The position numbers were made by a program, and so were the translations under genes. A DNA stretch of 31,313 nucleotides from an uncultured Porphyromonas sp. (GTDB lineage Bacteria > Bacteroidota > Bacteroidia > Bacteroidales > Porphyromonadaceae): assembly GCA_900538385.1 (NCBI GenBank), contig UWSO01000025.1, positions 1 through 31,313 on the forward strand, written 5' to 3'. The notes under the pieces are model-generated. The model did not search any database. It worked only from the letters and a program-made list of their open reading frames with translations, and was not told where the DNA came from. Below, piece after piece: positions 30,067-31,313 of the stretch (its first letter is position 1; every line of letters begins with the position of its first letter).

Positions 30067-31065
30067 ATGAACTTTGTAACGCAAGACAAACTAGTCATCA
30101 TCGGCGCTGCCGGCATGATCGGATCCAACATGGCGCAGACTGCTGCCATGATGCACCTTACTCCCAATATCTGCCTCTACGATCCTTTTGCTAAGGGACT
30201 TGAAGGCGTCTGGGAGGAGATGCGCCACTGTGGCTTCGAGGGGCTAAACCTAACCTTCACCTCAGACATTGCTGAGGCTCTTCGGGATGCTAAGTATATC
30301 GTATCCTCTGGCGGTGCACCTCGTAAGGAGGGTATGACTCGTGAAGACCTACTCAAGGGCAATTCTGAGATCGCTGCTGAGCTAGGACGCAACATCAAGA
30401 AGTACTGCCCCGACGTGCGCCATGTCGTGATCATCTTCAACCCCGCTGACATCACTGGTCTCGTCACACTTATCCACTCTGGGCTAAAGCCTTCTCAGGT
30501 GACCACCTTGGCTGCGCTCGATAGTACACGTCTACAGAGCGAGCTGGCTAAGCACTTTGGTCTCCAGCAGAGTCAGGTGACCAATACCCGCACCTATGGC
30601 GGTCACGGCGAGCAGATGGCTGTCTTCGCCAGCACGGCTCGTATTGATGGCACTCCGCTCACGGATCTCATCGGCACGGATAAACTGACGCACGACGAGT
30701 GGGCTGCACTCCAGCAGCGTGTCATCAAGGGCGGTGCCAACATCATCGCTCTGCGTGGTCGCTCCAGCTTCCAGAGCCCAGCCTACGTCTCTATCGAGAT
30801 GATACGCGCGGCTATGGGTGGCGAGCCTTTCCGTTGGCCAGCTGGTTGCTTCGTCCGTGACAGCCGCTACGAGAATGTGATGATGGCTCGTGAGACAACT
30901 ATCACACGCGATGGCGTAGCCTACAAGGAGGTCAAGGGTCTGCCCGACGAAGAGGCAGCTCTCGACAAGAGCTACGAGCACCTGCAGGCTATGCGCGAGC
31001 AGATCATACAGATGGGCATCATACCCGCTGTCGCTGACTGGCACAAGGTCAATCCTAACCTATAA
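30067..31065 (+). CDS. mdh: Malate dehydrogenase
   Basis: This 332-residue NAD-dependent enzyme interconverts malate and oxaloacetate. The Rossmann motif is GAAGMIG (13-19) and Asp39 in CLYDP favours NAD over NADP. The substrate loop GAPRKEGMTR (83-92) has Arg86, the residue that selects malate over lactate, and Arg92. Catalytic His180 is in the family GGHGEQM. In peptide-fermenting Porphyromonas the enzyme links aspartate/oxaloacetate to the fumarate branch; from memory, its activity is a trait used to describe the genus. It is followed by a strong terminator. Confidence 0.94.
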   Translation: MNFVTQDKLVIIGAAGMIGSNMAQTAAMMHLTPNICLYDPFAKGLEGVWEEMRHCGFEGLNLTFTSDIAEALRDAKYIVSSGGAPRKEGMTREDLLKGNSEIAAELGRNIKKYCPDVRHVVIIFNPADITGLVTLIHSGLKPSQVTTLAALDSTRLQSELAKHFGLQQSQVTNTRTYGGHGEQMAVFASTARIDGTPLTDLIGTDKLTHDEWAALQQRVIKGGANIIALRGRSSFQSPAYVSIEMIRAAMGGEPFRWPAGCFVRDSRYENVMMARETTITRDGVAYKEVKGLPDEEAALDKSYEHLQAMREQIIQMGIIPAVADWHKVNPNL

Positions 31066-31115
31066 GTATACCGTCCCTCGCTTCACTTAGAACTAAGAAG
31101 CGAAGCTCGACATCT

Positions 31116-31152
31116 GACGACCACGTGGACAGATCCGTGTGGTCGTCTTTTT
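31116..31152 (+). terminator. Intrinsic terminator after mdh
   Basis: GACGACCAC (31116-31124) pairs with GTGGTCGTC (31139-31147), followed by five T residues. It lies about 50 nt after the mdh stop codon. Confidence 0.85.
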
Positions 31153-31175
31153 GTCTACAAGAGGTTGAGTTGCCA

Positions 31176-31271
31176 TGCAGGGCTGACGCATTATACCCTG
31201 TATCCTCCAAGGAGCTATTCCTGACGCCAACCGAGGAATAGATGGATTAAGTCTTGATACATAGCGCTATG
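31176..31271. other. Cluster of small inverted repeats at the right edge
   Basis: CAGGG/CCCTG (about 31176-31200), CTATTCCT/AGGAATAG (31215-31222, 31234-31241) and the 12-bp palindrome CATAGCGCTATG (31260-31271) lie in a row in gene-free sequence. The first two loops both contain TGACGC or GACGC. I do not recognise the structure and it is cut by the window edge. Confidence 0.4.
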
Positions 31272-31313
31272 GACTCACATTATAGCTACTCCTAGATCTC
31301 CATTGAGGTCAAT

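Noticed and set aside
31153..31313. tRNA gene in the right-edge gap
   Set aside because: The palindromes do not fit a cloverleaf and no T-loop or anticodon arm was found.

Overview
The window looks like chromosomal DNA from a Porphyromonas-type member of the Bacteroidota, possibly near P. asaccharolytica or P. uenonis. The genus call rests on gene content recalled from the family: Mfa/FimA-type fimbrial lipoproteins, an S46 dipeptidyl-peptidase with DPP7 specificity residues, a superoxide dismutase whose metal ligands fall at the residue numbers known for P. gingivalis, a malate dehydrogenase, and the Bacteroidota promoter form TTTG-N19-TANNTTTG. The species is not established.

Layout. 1-626 has no gene and is packed with repeats and hairpins. 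627-8425 (minus) is a four-gene fimbrial operon: two fimbrillins, an Mfa2-like anchor and a large tip-type lipoprotein. 8426-8938 is a promoter and repeat region. 8939-15083 (plus) holds a DUF389 membrane protein, dpp7, trmD and two tandem GYF_2/CD225 membrane proteins, closed by a strong terminator. 15381-17732 (plus) is a TonB-dependent receptor. 17733-18351 is a second repeat region. 18352-25228 (minus) is a tightly packed run, hpt - adk - obg - lactonase-like - hflX - lipid A acyltransferase - O-antigen ligase-like. 25623-28337 (minus) is a second TonB-type outer-membrane protein. 28614-31065 (plus) holds a third GYF_2/CD225 protein, sod and mdh, followed by a terminator.

Functional themes. 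Much of the window concerns the cell surface: fimbriae, lipid A and O-antigen steps, and two outer-membrane transporters. Periplasmic peptide breakdown (DPP7), malate dehydrogenase and superoxide dismutase fit a peptide-fermenting anaerobe that meets oxygen. The minus-strand run also carries housekeeping genes (purine salvage, adenylate kinase, two ribosome-associated GTPases).

The most unusual feature is a family of paired palindromes in the intergenic gaps of the left 18 kb. Each arm is GTAG followed by a short hairpin, and two arms face each other across a partly conserved spacer, giving elements of about 92-96 bp. This is the architecture of REP doublets (REPINs) mobilised by RAYT transposases, but no such transposase is in the window. 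Base changes in the arms are compensated within each small hairpin. One related arm appears to supply the stop codon of the O-antigen ligase gene. Other signals that stand out are two distant copies of a 21-bp tandem array, a highly structured sod leader, three GYF_2/CD225 paralogues, and a lactonase-family protein lacking the usual active-site motifs.
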